Positions 25,836 through 34,755 of a stretch of DNA of 37,878 bases are shown piece by piece. Source of the DNA: Alphaproteobacteria bacterium (lineage in GTDB: Bacteria; Pseudomonadota; Alphaproteobacteria; CAAHEQ01; UBA3637); NCBI GenBank assembly GCA_015062245.1, contig SUVA01000010.1:1-37878 (forward strand), written 5' to 3'. Numbering within the stretch: position 1 is the first letter of the stretch; every line of letters begins with the position of its first letter. Under the pieces are notes generated by a model. It was not told the DNA's origin. It made no database searches and saw only the letters and a program-made list of their open reading frames with translations. The position numbers were made by a program, and so were the translations under genes.

Positions 25836-26945
25836 ATGAAACTAAATTGGAAAAAGGTAATTGGTTGGAGTGTGGCTGCAGCAGTTGTGGTAGGTATTGT
25901 GGGATTTAATATGCACCAGCAACAAAACACCGACACTTCCAAGAAAAATGTGTATGTTCTTATTCCTTTATCTGGACCAATAGCACAATCTGGGCATGAT
26001 TATCAAAAAGCCTTAACCTATGCGTACGATAATTTGAAAAATCCTCAAATTCGTCTTGTTTTTTTAGATGATGAATTTAATGCAACAAAGGCTGTCACTG
26101 CTTTGAGTCAGGCAACACTTAATGATGAAAATCCTTTAGTTGTTGCTTGGGGGGCTATTATTTCTTTTGCCGCAATACCTGCGGTGAAAAATGGTTTTGT
26201 TATGGCGGGAGGAACGGTGGAATTAGATGACCTAAAGAAATTTGATAACTACCACAGATTTTCTGTCGCTTCCAGTGCGACTACCGAATTAGCGACCAAT
26301 TATTTGGCAAAAGAAAACAAGAAAATCGGACTTTTATACTCGTATGACATGTATGGTTCCAATGGTTATAAAGTATTTTCATCTATCATGAACCAAAAGA
26401 ACATTCCTTTTGTTGCAATGGATTTTGATCCGAATACCCTTTCTATTCGGGATATAACTGCAAAATTCTTACTGAAAAATCCAGATATAGACACTATTTT
26501 TATTTCGGCCACAGCAACAGCACCTTTCTTAAAACTGTTTCAAGAATTAAGAGAGCAAGGATTTACTGGAAAAATTGTATCCGATATGTCATTTGCCCAG
26601 AAGTTTGTTTTAGATTCATTGGGAAAGTATGCTGAAGATGTTGTTTTTGTGACACTTGAACCACATTTGGACAATCCAAGGACTACGCAAGCAAAAGAAT
26701 ACCGCGATTTTGCCTTAAGAAATGGGATGTATCCTTCATTCAGTTCAATAGAAGGCTATGATATGGTTAATATCATAAACAAAATGATGGAAAAAAAGAT
26801 TCCATTTACACAAAAAAGTTTTACGGACATGAAAGAATATGATGGTGTGTCAGGAAAGGTGTTATTTCCAAGTACAGGGAACACAGCATACCCATTTATT
26901 TTAGCACAAGTTAAAAATGGCAAGATTATCCCTGTGACCGAATAA
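25836..26945 (+). CDS. Membrane-anchored periplasmic binding protein 5, LivJ/LivK-like
   Basis: The 369-residue paralogue has the anchor NWKKVIGWSVAAAVVVGIVG at residues 4-23, then a polar linker (HQQQNTDTSKKN) and the domain start VYVLIPLSGPIAQSG. The subgroup motif is DDEFNATKAVTALSQATLND. It ends KNGKIIPVTE, and that 3' end plus the following TAAAGAAAGGAGAA is repeated after the genes at 26962 and 29003. A strong AAAGGAGG ribosome site follows livH. Ligand unknown. Confidence 0.87.
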   Translation: MKLNWKKVIGWSVAAAVVVGIVGFNMHQQQNTDTSKKNVYVLIPLSGPIAQSGHDYQKALTYAYDNLKNPQIRLVFLDDEFNATKAVTALSQATLNDENPLVVAWGAIISFAAIPAVKNGFVMAGGTVELDDLKKFDNYHRFSVASSATTELATNYLAKENKKIGLLYSYDMYGSNGYKVFSSIMNQKNIPFVAMDFDPNTLSIRDITAKFLLKNPDIDTIFISATATAPFLKLFQELREQGFTGKIVSDMSFAQKFVLDSLGKYAEDVVFVTLEPHLDNPRTTQAKEYRDFALRNGMYPSFSSIEGYDMVNIINKMMEKKIPFTQKSFTDMKEYDGVSGKVLFPSTGNTAYPFILAQVKNGKIIPVTE

Positions 26946-26961
26946 AGAAAGGAGAATTGAC

Positions 26962-28074
26962 ATGAGTAAGTTAAATTGGAAAAAGGTAATTGGATGGGCT
27001 GTAGCCGCATTGGTGGTCATCGGCGTGGTCGGAACAAATATGTACAATCAACAACAAAACAGCGACAATTCCAAAAGAATTGTATATGCAGTATTACCTT
27101 TAAGTGGACAATTTGCTTCCTATGGTAAAGATGTGCAAAAAACAATGGATGTATATATGGCTCAAAAAGATTTTGCTTTCCAAATCAAATATATTGATTC
27201 TGAAGGTAATCCATCAAAAGCAATTACCGCACTTCAACAAGCGACACTAAATGATAACAACCCATTGGTTATTTCTGCCTTTTCATATATAAGCACGCCA
27301 CTTGCGCCGGTAGTTCATAACAAAAATGGATTTTTATTTGGTGTTATTACTGCATCTATATCTTCCGATACAAACAGTTATCAGCGTATTAGTGGAAATG
27401 CTGCGGATGTCGTAAAACCCATTAGTGATTACATAGCAAAACATCCAAAGAAAACAAATTTGATTTATATTCAGGATGAATTGTCTATTAAAGAACTTAA
27501 TGCTATCAAAGAAAGTATCAAAAATTCAGAACAAACAATTAATCGTGAAATGGTATTGGATATGAACACATTGGATGTTCGCAACAGCGTTGTAAAATTA
27601 TTATCCGATAAGCCAGAGCGAATTATTCTCTTGGGACAACCAACTCCTGGATATTTGAATATTTTACGAGAATTAAAAGCACAGGCTTACCAAGGTGAAG
27701 TATTCACTGATTCTGCTCTTTCAAATCCACCAACAATAAAAGCATTGGGTGATAATATGGAAGATATTTATTCCCCGACAATGACAATAGAAGCGGATAT
27801 TCCTCAACCAGAAAAAGTTGAAAAAATGCGTATAGAATTGGCAAAAGTGGATTTGCCTGTTTATATTAGTGTTTCCGAAGCCATTGATACATTAGATTTG
27901 ATACAATATACTTTAGAGAATAATTTACCATTCTCTCAAGAAACATATACAAACCTCAAAAAATGGAATGGATTATCCGGAAATATTCACTTTCCAGGGA
28001 AAGGTGAAACATTTGTTGATTTTTATATTTTAACTCAACGAAGGAATGGAAAGTTCATCCCCGTGACCGAATAA
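26962..28074 (+). CDS. Membrane-anchored periplasmic binding protein 6, LivJ/LivK-like
   Basis: The 370-residue paralogue is closest to those at 19769 and 25836. The anchor NWKKVIGWAVAALVVIGVVG is almost base-for-base like that of the gene at 22037. The linker is YNQQQNSDNSKR and the domain begins VYAVLPLSGQFASYG. The motif DSEGNPSKAITALQQATLND is present. The shared C-terminus GKFIPVTE leads into a repeated junction before livM. Ligand unknown. Differences from its closest paralogues lie mainly in the domain faces, as expected for different ligands. Confidence 0.87.
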   Translation: MSKLNWKKVIGWAVAALVVIGVVGTNMYNQQQNSDNSKRIVYAVLPLSGQFASYGKDVQKTMDVYMAQKDFAFQIKYIDSEGNPSKAITALQQATLNDNNPLVISAFSYISTPLAPVVHNKNGFLFGVITASISSDTNSYQRISGNAADVVKPISDYIAKHPKKTNLIYIQDELSIKELNAIKESIKNSEQTINREMVLDMNTLDVRNSVVKLLSDKPERIILLGQPTPGYLNILRELKAQAYQGEVFTDSALSNPPTIKALGDNMEDIYSPTMTIEADIPQPEKVEKMRIELAKVDLPVYISVSEAIDTLDLIQYTLENNLPFSQETYTNLKKWNGLSGNIHFPGKGETFVDFYILTQRRNGKFIPVTE

Positions 28075-28090
28075 AGAAAGGAGAAATAAA

Positions 28091-28990
28091 ATGAACTATA
28101 TGTGGCATTTGATGATATACTTCGGGATTTACGGTGTTTTGGCCTTATCCTTGAACATTTTGGTGGGGGCATGTGGCTTGCTGACTTTGGCACACGCGGG
28201 ATACTTTGCTTTGGGTGCCTATACCTACGCCATTACAACAGTGGCCTTTGGTGTAGATACCATGACAGCCATCGGGCTTTCGGTCGGAATGGCCGCATTG
28301 TTCAGCTTGATGATTTCCTTGCCCACGTGGCGATTAAAGGGAGATTACTTTGTTATTGCTTCTATCGCTATTCAAGTGCTGATTTACAGTGCTATTTACA
28401 ACTGGGTGGAAAGTAATGCCCCCTTGGGCACAGCGGACAACATGACAAACGGTCCGTTTGGTATTTCCTCTATCCCCAGGCTGAACATTTTTGGATTTCA
28501 TCTGGATACGATGCCGAAAGTGACGCTGATTACTTTGTTGGTGTTGGGGGCTGTGGCATGGATAAACAAAAAGTTGCTCTTTTCGCCATGGGGACGCGTG
28601 CTGAATGCGATGCGAGATGATGAACTGGCCGCCCGCAGTATTGGGAAAAATGTGCAATTCTATAAGGTTGAGGCGGTCTTTATCGCTTGTGTGTTGGCGG
28701 GCTTTGCAGGTGCGTTGTATTCCGGATACGTCAGCTATATTGACCCAACATTGGCCACGATGGACCAATCCATTTTGTTCCTGTCTATGGTGCTGGTCGG
28801 TGGAACAGGCAATGTGCGTGGACCTTTGACAGGGGCGTTATTGTTATTGGTGATTCCGGAAATCTTGCGTATGTTGCAAATTCCTGATAATATAGCGGCT
28901 GAAGCACGGATAATGTTATACGGATTGTTGCTGATCGTGATGGTGCACGTCCGCCCGAAAGGTTTGCTTGGAAACTATAAACTGGATTAA
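28091..28990 (+). CDS. livM: Branched-chain amino acid-type ABC permease LivM
   Basis: The 299-residue permease has about eight membrane segments. Family features are ALSLNILVGACGLLTLAHAG near residues 18-37, GRVLNAMRDDELAARSIGKN near residues 172-191 (ATPase contact loop), and VGGTGNVRGPLTGALLL near 236-252. It pairs with LivH to form the membrane channel. The N-terminal extension common in longer LivM proteins is absent, but 299 residues is within range. GC-rich composition resembles livH, not the binding proteins. It is the only livM in the window. Confidence 0.93.
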   Translation: MNYMWHLMIYFGIYGVLALSLNILVGACGLLTLAHAGYFALGAYTYAITTVAFGVDTMTAIGLSVGMAALFSLMISLPTWRLKGDYFVIASIAIQVLIYSAIYNWVESNAPLGTADNMTNGPFGISSIPRLNIFGFHLDTMPKVTLITLLVLGAVAWINKKLLFSPWGRVLNAMRDDELAARSIGKNVQFYKVEAVFIACVLAGFAGALYSGYVSYIDPTLATMDQSILFLSMVLVGGTGNVRGPLTGALLLLVIPEILRMLQIPDNIAAEARIMLYGLLLIVMVHVRPKGLLGNYKLD

Positions 28991-29002
28991 GAAAGGAGTA
29001 AG

Positions 29003-30103
29003 ATGAATTGGAAAAAGGTAATTGGTTGGGGGGTGGCTGCACTGGTGGTCGTGTGTGCTGTCTATACCAATGTGCAACGAAACAAAACAGATAATTGGCG
29101 TGTTTATGGTTTCTTTGCATTGACAGGAAAAGTTGCTTCTGCTGGAACGGAAATGTCAAAAGGGATGGAGTTAGCCGTTGAAAAATGGAATAATAATGGT
29201 GGACTGTTGGGCAAAAAAATCTCTTATATTGCAGAAGATACCAAAGGTGATCAAACTGAAGCTATTACAATTTACCAAAGAGCAATTGCAGGAACTGATA
29301 ACAAACCCATTGCAATCCAATCCATTGTCAGTGGGGTAACATTAAATGTTAAGAACTTTAGCGAAAAAGATGGGATTCCTTTAATTGGTGCAATAGGTTC
29401 ATCAAAATTTTTGGAAGAACCAAACAACTATGTTATCCGTGATTTTGCTTCCCCTAACATCATTGGGAAAGGTTTTGTAGAATACATTCAAAAATATCAT
29501 CCCAATAAACGCATTGTTTATTTTTATGAAAATTCGGATATGTCTATTGAAACAAAAAAATCTTTTTTGAATGCATTACCAAAGGAGACAAATATTCACT
29601 TGGTTGATTTTGACCCTAATACAACACATTTTAGAGAACTTGTTTTAAAAGCAAATATTCAAAATGGAAAAGATGTTGTTGTAATTACAGGATTGGGCTC
29701 ATATATGGGGATTTTGGTTCGTCAATTGCGGCAATATGGGTATACAGATAACATCGTCAGTGATACAAATATGATGATTTCTGGAACAAAAGAGTACGCT
29801 GAAGATGCAATGAAAAATGTTGTTATTTTGGATTTTATGCCAAACTCAGAAAATCCGTACTGTCAAGAAATCGATAAGGCCTATCAAGAAAAATATGGTA
29901 AAAAAGTTCCGTTTAATGCTCCATATTTGTCCTATCAAGGGATTGATACATTATTGGCATTTTATGAAAAGATGGGAACAACAGATATTCCAAATTTAGC
30001 CAAAGCAATGGAAGGTTTTGAACATGATGGTTGTTTGGGAAAAGTTACTGTTAAAAATGGAGAAATGAATTATCCGTTATCCTTCAAAACTGTGACCGAA
30101 TAA
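29003..30103 (+). CDS. Membrane-anchored periplasmic binding protein 7, LivJ/LivK-like
   Basis: The 366-residue paralogue starts at ATG 29003 after AAAGGAG. The anchor has a divergent end, VVVCAVYTNVQRN, with a Cys inside the membrane segment that does not form a lipobox (no small residue pair before it). The domain begins WRVYGFFALTGKVASAGTEM and includes ELAVEKWNNNGGLLGKKI, a classical LivK-type stretch. It is one of the two most canonical members, with the protein at 23816. It follows livM directly and ends with the repeated VTE-TAAAGAAAGG junction. Ligand unknown. Confidence 0.87.
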   Translation: MNWKKVIGWGVAALVVVCAVYTNVQRNKTDNWRVYGFFALTGKVASAGTEMSKGMELAVEKWNNNGGLLGKKISYIAEDTKGDQTEAITIYQRAIAGTDNKPIAIQSIVSGVTLNVKNFSEKDGIPLIGAIGSSKFLEEPNNYVIRDFASPNIIGKGFVEYIQKYHPNKRIVYFYENSDMSIETKKSFLNALPKETNIHLVDFDPNTTHFRELVLKANIQNGKDVVVITGLGSYMGILVRQLRQYGYTDNIVSDTNMMISGTKEYAEDAMKNVVILDFMPNSENPYCQEIDKAYQEKYGKKVPFNAPYLSYQGIDTLLAFYEKMGTTDIPNLAKAMEGFEHDGCLGKVTVKNGEMNYPLSFKTVTE

Positions 30104-30116
30104 AGAAAGGTGTGAA

Positions 30117-30614
30117 ATGGCAATGAAAATACAGAAAAAAACAACAAAACGTGTGGCTCAGTCCCCCCTCATAAAATTAAGAGGGGGGAACGGGGGGAGC
30201 TTAACGAATATAAGCCCCTCTGACACTAAAGTGCCATCTCCCCTTAAAATTATGGGGAGACATGAAAAGCTTATTTCCAATGCCAGACAATTACGCCACA
30301 ATGCAACAGAGGCAGAAAACAAGATATGGCAATACTTACGCCAAAAACAAACTGGTTATCGCTTCTATCGCCAATATGTTTTTGATGACAAATATATTTT
30401 GGATTTTTATTGTGCCAAAAAGAAACTTGTTTTAGAAATTGATGGTGGACAGCACAATCAAAATGCTGATGATAAAGTTCGTGATGCTTATCTAAATAAT
30501 CGTGGATGCCAAATCTTACGGTTATGGAATAATGATGTATTAAATAACATAGAGGGCTGTTGGGATATGATTGAAAGGGCTTTAAGCTCCCCCAACCCCC
30601 TCTTGAAATCATGA
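30117..30614 (+). CDS. DUF559-type endonuclease-like protein
   Basis: The 165-residue protein's conserved part starts at about residue 47 and contains NARQLRHNATEAENKIWQYL, GYRFYRQYVFDDKYILDFYC and LVLEIDGGQHN. The Asp/Glu/Gln pattern (D-F-Y-C, E-I-D-G-G-Q-H) is the very-short-patch-repair-like nuclease core of DUF559 proteins. The first 45 residues come from repetitive, GC-rich sequence and may not be structured; a start near 30252 is possible. The gene lies inside an inverted-repeat cassette (30181-30204 and 30582-30602) between a binding protein and the ATPase gene, so it looks inserted. The biological role of this family is not established. Confidence 0.8.
   Translation: MAMKIQKKTTKRVAQSPLIKLRGGNGGSLTNISPSDTKVPSPLKIMGRHEKLISNARQLRHNATEAENKIWQYLRQKQTGYRFYRQYVFDDKYILDFYCAKKKLVLEIDGGQHNQNADDKVRDAYLNNRGCQILRLWNNDVLNNIEGCWDMIERALSSPNPLLKS
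30181..30204. repeat. Left inverted repeat of the DUF559 cassette
   Basis: GAGGGGGG-AAC-GGGGGGAGCTTAA pairs imperfectly with 30582-30602; the inner 12 bp (GGGGGAGCTTAA) match exactly. A CCCCCCTC/GAGGGGGG hairpin (30163-30188) adjoins it, and CTCCCC/GGGGAG (30238-30259) follows. Confidence 0.7.
30582..30602. repeat. Right inverted repeat of the DUF559 cassette
   Basis: TTAAGCTCCCCC-AA-CCCCCTC is the reverse complement of the left repeat apart from a few bases. It overlaps the last codons of the DUF559 gene and forms a small hairpin with GAGGGGG just downstream. Confidence 0.7.
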
Positions 30615-30623
30615 GGGGGCAAT

Positions 30624-32141
30624 ATGCAAAAAAAAGGTGTTAAGAAAATGCAACCTAAACCACAGGAATCACGCCGTGTTATCCTGCGTGCCAGTCATAT
30701 CCGCAAGGCCTTTGAGGGCAACGAGGTCTTGAAAGATGTGAGCCTGGAACTCCACGAAGGTGAAGTTATGCTGTTGCAAGGGGATAACGGTTCGGGAAAA
30801 ACAACCCTTATCAACATTTTAACGGGGAACTTAATGCCCTCACGCGGTCGGATTACTTTGGCCACAGACCCGAACAAAATCCGCCATTTTCGCTTTCCAA
30901 TTCCGTTTTGGCGCAGGACTTTGTCGTTCACTTACTTTTCGCCGGAACGTTTTGCCAAAGAAGGTCTTGCCCGCATGTGGCAGGATGTCCGTTTGTTTTC
31001 CAGCCAATCGTTAAAGGACAACATTGTGGTTGCAAAAGCCCATCAACGGGGCGAAAATCCTTTGCGGGCTCTGATAACTCCGTGGCAGATTGATAAAGAT
31101 GAAGCCACTTTGACCCAAATGGCCAAAGAAACCCTGAAAAAATTCGGGTTAGAGGGGCGTGAAAATTCATCAGGCAGTCGCGTATCCCTTGGCCAATCCA
31201 AACGCGTGGCAATCGCCCGGGCCATCTATTCGGGGGCCAAGATTTTGTTCTTGGATGAACCTTTGGCCGGCCTGGACAACGAAGGCATTAAACAAATGCT
31301 GGACTTTTTACATGCTTTGGTCAAAGAACATAACACTTCTATCGTGATTGTGGAACACGCCTTTAATATTCCCAAGATTTTGGACTTGGTGGACGGCGTG
31401 CTGACCTTGAAAGACGGCGTCATTACCCGCAACACCAAGGCCGAAGTGTTTAAATCAGAGGCACGTGAACACAAAGACGCTATGTTGGAATGGCTGACGG
31501 CTTTTGCGGGAAAGACGGGGCGGACGGATATTATCCCTTTACCCAATGGGGCACGCCTGACCATTGCCCGCAGGGATCCTGTGGCCCCTACGGTGTTTGA
31601 AGTCAAAAATCTAACCGTTGCACGAGAGCACAGACCTGTTATTATTGAACCGATGGCATTTAAAATAAACAAAGGTGATATTGCTTTGTTGGAGGCCCCG
31701 AACGGTTGGGGAAAGTCCACCTTGATGGATGCGATAACGGGCGTGATTGCACCGAAAACGGGAACGATTTTACTGCATAATGAACACATAACAACCCTGC
31801 CGATTTGGACAAGGGCCAAGAAAGGATTGTTGCTGTCGCGGTCAAGCAATGTGCTTTTCAAGTCCGTAACGGTGGCCGAAAACAAACGCTTGGCACGGGT
31901 AAAACGTGCCGAACTGGGCGAAAGATTTTTGACGCGTCAAGGGGGTAGCTTATCCGGTGGTGAAAATCGGCGGATTTCATTGGGACTGGCTTTGTATCAG
32001 TATAAACGTGATATGGTATTGTTGGATGAGCCCTTTCAAGCCATGGACACCGCACAGGAAGAAATCGCACGTGGTAAGATTTCTTTGGAGGCCCACAACG
32101 GCAAAACCTTCCTGATTACCATCCCCAAGATTTATGAGTAG
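30624..32141 (+). CDS. Fused double-NBD ABC ATPase, LivG-LivF-like
   Basis: The 505-residue protein joins two nucleotide-binding domains that are usually separate LivG and LivF. NBD1 has Walker A GDNGSGKT (53-60), signature SLGQSKR (188-194), Walker B ILFLDEP (207-213) and the H-loop His245. NBD2 has an altered Walker A APNGWGKS (first Gly replaced by Ala, 358-365), signature LSGGE (443-447) and Walker B MVLLDEP (464-470). It ends only 35 residues later at FLITIPKIYE, lacking a recognisable His/Gln switch. One site may therefore be degenerate. The start may be 30624 or the in-frame ATG at 30648; the first eight codons lie next to the DUF559 cassette. It is the only ATPase for the array. Confidence 0.85.
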   Translation: MQKKGVKKMQPKPQESRRVILRASHIRKAFEGNEVLKDVSLELHEGEVMLLQGDNGSGKTTLINILTGNLMPSRGRITLATDPNKIRHFRFPIPFWRRTLSFTYFSPERFAKEGLARMWQDVRLFSSQSLKDNIVVAKAHQRGENPLRALITPWQIDKDEATLTQMAKETLKKFGLEGRENSSGSRVSLGQSKRVAIARAIYSGAKILFLDEPLAGLDNEGIKQMLDFLHALVKEHNTSIVIVEHAFNIPKILDLVDGVLTLKDGVITRNTKAEVFKSEAREHKDAMLEWLTAFAGKTGRTDIIPLPNGARLTIARRDPVAPTVFEVKNLTVAREHRPVIIEPMAFKINKGDIALLEAPNGWGKSTLMDAITGVIAPKTGTILLHNEHITTLPIWTRAKKGLLLSRSSNVLFKSVTVAENKRLARVKRAELGERFLTRQGGSLSGGENRRISLGLALYQYKRDMVLLDEPFQAMDTAQEEIARGKISLEAHNGKTFLITIPKIYE

Positions 32142-32144
32142 GTG

Positions 32145-32173
32145 TTGCAATCGTGAACAGTTTTGGTTATAAT
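32145..32173 (+). promoter_or_regulatory. Promoter of binding protein 8 (TTGCAA-N17-TATAAT)
   Basis: TTGCAA (32145-32150) and TATAAT (32168-32173) are spaced by 17 bp and begin just after the ATPase stop. The downstream part matches the promoter at 34695. Confidence 0.8.
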
Positions 32174-32205
32174 GAAAAAAATTCAAACAGAAAAGGAGTT
32201 TTAGT

Positions 32206-33297
32206 ATGAAAAAGTTTTTAGGTTGGGCTCTGGCCATTTTAGTCGTTGTCGGTGTCGTGGGATATAATGCATATCAACATCGTGACCAAAAGACGGATAA
32301 ACCTGTTGTTAAAATTGGCTTAGTTTACCCCATGAGTGGTGCTATGGGGCACATTGGAAAAGGTGTAATGAATTCGGCAAATATGGTTTTGAATAAAATC
32401 AACCAAGACCCTAATCGCCAATTTAATTATCAATTGATTGCCCAAGATGATGAAATGAAAGCTCCAAATACAATTACCATCGCCAATAAATTAATCGGTG
32501 TAGATAAAATTAATGTTTTAATGACAAGCTGGTCTGGACCAAGCAATGCTGCAAAACCTTTAATGATTGAAAACAATTTGATTCATTTTACGGATAGCTA
32601 TACAACATTGTCAGACGGAAAAAATATTTTTAACTGTTCTGTTACCAATGAAGATTTAGCCCCAATGGCATTTGATTTTATTAAAAAAAGGAATGCTAAA
32701 AAAGTTGCTTTGATTTTTCAACAGGTTCCTGCAGGTGCAGAAATTTTAAGTATGTTAGAGCCCAAACTAAAAGAAAGTGGCATCAAATATGATGAATATT
32801 TATATGGAGGAACAGAGTTTGATGCTTTTCGCACAATGGTAGCCAGTGTGAAAGCAAACAATTATGATTTGATTTTATTATATGGATGGTCACCCGGCAT
32901 TGTTTTTGTAGCACGTGAATTAAAATCTCAAGAAGTCAATGTCCCCGTATTAGGATTTGATACTGTGGAAACCGCAAACTATGATTTTACTTACTTTGAT
33001 GGTATTTATGAAATTGGAAAACCTTATAAACAAGAATGGGAAGAATTTTTAAAATCAAAACATCCAGACGCTGTTTATATGTATGATGCCATGAATGTGA
33101 TTGTGAACACTTATGAAAAAGCGGGAAAACAATTGGGACGTATTCCAACAACAAAAGAATTCCGTGATATAATGTACCAGCAACGTGATTATCAAGGACT
33201 AATTGGAAACGTACATTTGGAAGATAATGGATTACTACGTGTCCCAACTTTCTTGAAGAGAATAGAGGGAAATAAAATCATTCCTGTGGAAGAGTAA
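32206..33297 (+). CDS. Membrane-anchored periplasmic binding protein 8, LivJ/LivK-like
   Basis: The 363-residue paralogue has an anchor variant, MKKFLGWALAILVVVGVVGY, shared only with the protein at 34756. The linker YQHRDQKTDKP is followed by VVKIGLVYPMSGAMGHIG. The motif QDDEMKAPNTITIANKLI places it with the proteins at 20884 and 34756. It has its own promoter (32145), ribosome site AAAAGGAG and leader, nearly identical to those of the gene at 34756, so the two are recent relatives. Ligand unknown. The MATE exporter gene follows after 14 bp. Confidence 0.87.
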   Translation: MKKFLGWALAILVVVGVVGYNAYQHRDQKTDKPVVKIGLVYPMSGAMGHIGKGVMNSANMVLNKINQDPNRQFNYQLIAQDDEMKAPNTITIANKLIGVDKINVLMTSWSGPSNAAKPLMIENNLIHFTDSYTTLSDGKNIFNCSVTNEDLAPMAFDFIKKRNAKKVALIFQQVPAGAEILSMLEPKLKESGIKYDEYLYGGTEFDAFRTMVASVKANNYDLILLYGWSPGIVFVARELKSQEVNVPVLGFDTVETANYDFTYFDGIYEIGKPYKQEWEEFLKSKHPDAVYMYDAMNVIVNTYEKAGKQLGRIPTTKEFRDIMYQQRDYQGLIGNVHLEDNGLLRVPTFLKRIEGNKIIPVEE

Positions 33298-33311
33298 GGT
33301 CTTTTTGAACT

Positions 33312-34652
33312 ATGTCCCAGATTAATACCATCAATAGGAAAACTATTGGGCAATCTATATTCAGTTTGGCTTTTCCGGCTGTTATATCCTCATTGGTCAC
33401 GGTTTTTTATAATTTAGTTGATTTGTTCTTTATCGGCCAAATCAACGACCCCAATCAGGTAGCTTCTATTGCTTTAACAATGCCGGTATTTATGTTGATT
33501 ATCGGATTTGCTTCGGTTCTGGGGGTAGGTGGTGCTTCCTATGTTTCCAGATTATTAGGGGAAAAGTTATATATTCAAGCCAAAAAAGTATCTTCTTTTT
33601 GTTTTTGGATAGGTTTAATCTTAGGTGGCATTTTTAATATCGTATTTGTTATGAATATGTCTTGGTTGGCGGATTTAATGGGATGTTCCGAAATGACAAA
33701 AGGTCCTGCATCCGGTTATCTGACGATTTGCAGTTATGGGGCGTATTTTTTAATTTTACAGGTTATCTTCAGCTTTATTATCCGGGCCGAAGGAGCATCC
33801 AAAGAATCGACTATCGGTATGGCGTTGGGAACAGTTATCAATATTATTTTAGACCCTTTGTTTATTTTAAAAATGGATATGGGTGTCCAAGGTGCTGCGT
33901 TGGCAACCGTTATAGGGGCAGGTGTCGGAACGCTTTATTATCTTTATTATCTGTTTTATGATAAACAAACGATTTTGTCTATCTCTTTAAGATGGTTTCG
34001 CTTGAAAAAGAATGTCATACAAGAGGTTTTCGGTGTGGGGTTCCCAACGGCAGTTTCTTTTGGGTTAATGAGCACCTCCATTATCATTTTAAATAACTTT
34101 CTTTCCTCTTATGGGGATGTGCCTGTGGCCGCAATGGGAATTACCGTTCGTTTATTTTCGTTTATTCCCTTAATTCAAATTTGTTTTTCTTCGGGGGTTC
34201 AACCGCTTATCGGCTATAATTTCGGGGCTAAAAATATAAATAATTTACAGGGCATTATTAAATTATCATGCAAAATCTTATTTTTAATAGGAATGGGATT
34301 TTTTGTTGTTTTGGAAGTATTTGCACCGTTTTTCGCCTCTCTTTTTATCCAAGACAAAGAAGTATTACAATTATCAACTCATTTTATCCGAATTCATACA
34401 TCAATAGCACCGGTATTGGGCTTTTTCTTCTTTTCTGTTACCATTTTGCAATCTGTGGGGCAAAAACTGATACCTTTGATTTTATCCGTCGTCCGACCAA
34501 TCGTCTTATTGGTCCCGATGGTGTATTTACTGTCTTCAACTTGGGGGTTATACGGTATTGTTTGGGCGCAACCCATTTCGGATATTTTATCCGTTATCTT
34601 GGCGATACTGTTATCAAAATTGACATTGAGGAAAATTTTTATAAAGGAATAA
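33312..34652 (+). CDS. MATE family efflux transporter
   Basis: The 446-residue inner-membrane protein has about twelve hydrophobic segments in two related halves. The opening GQSIFSLAFPAVISSLVTVF and YNLVDLFFIGQ, and the later GVGFPTAVSFGLMST, fit MATE proteins, which export organic cations, drugs or metabolites in exchange for H+ or Na+. It follows the eighth binding protein by 14 bp and ends at the terminator at 34658. Substrate is unknown. Placed inside an uptake island, it may export an end product or a toxic compound, or simply be cargo. Confidence 0.9.
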   Translation: MSQINTINRKTIGQSIFSLAFPAVISSLVTVFYNLVDLFFIGQINDPNQVASIALTMPVFMLIIGFASVLGVGGASYVSRLLGEKLYIQAKKVSSFCFWIGLILGGIFNIVFVMNMSWLADLMGCSEMTKGPASGYLTICSYGAYFLILQVIFSFIIRAEGASKESTIGMALGTVINIILDPLFILKMDMGVQGAALATVIGAGVGTLYYLYYLFYDKQTILSISLRWFRLKKNVIQEVFGVGFPTAVSFGLMSTSIIILNNFLSSYGDVPVAAMGITVRLFSFIPLIQICFSSGVQPLIGYNFGAKNINNLQGIIKLSCKILFLIGMGFFVVLEVFAPFFASLFIQDKEVLQLSTHFIRIHTSIAPVLGFFFFSVTILQSVGQKLIPLILSVVRPIVLLVPMVYLLSSTWGLYGIVWAQPISDILSVILAILLSKLTLRKIFIKE

Positions 34653-34657
34653 ATCCT

Positions 34658-34686
34658 AAACTCCCCACCAATCGGGGAGTTTTTTT
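34658..34686 (+). terminator. Terminator after the MATE gene
   Basis: AAACTCCCC (34658-34666) pairs with GGGGAGTTT (34674-34682), followed by T-run. The same element, differing in one loop base, recurs at 35850. Confidence 0.92.
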
Positions 34687-34694
34687 ACACCCCC

Positions 34695-34723
34695 TTGCAA
34701 TTGGGAATAATTTGGGTTATAAT
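34695..34723 (+). promoter_or_regulatory. Promoter of binding protein 9 (TTGCAA-N17-TATAAT)
   Basis: TTGCAA (34695-34700) and TATAAT (34718-34723) are spaced by 17 bp, immediately after the MATE terminator. The leader that follows is nearly identical to that of the gene at 32206. Confidence 0.82.
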
Positions 34724-34755
34724 AGGGAAAATTTAAACAGAAAAGGAGTTTTAGT

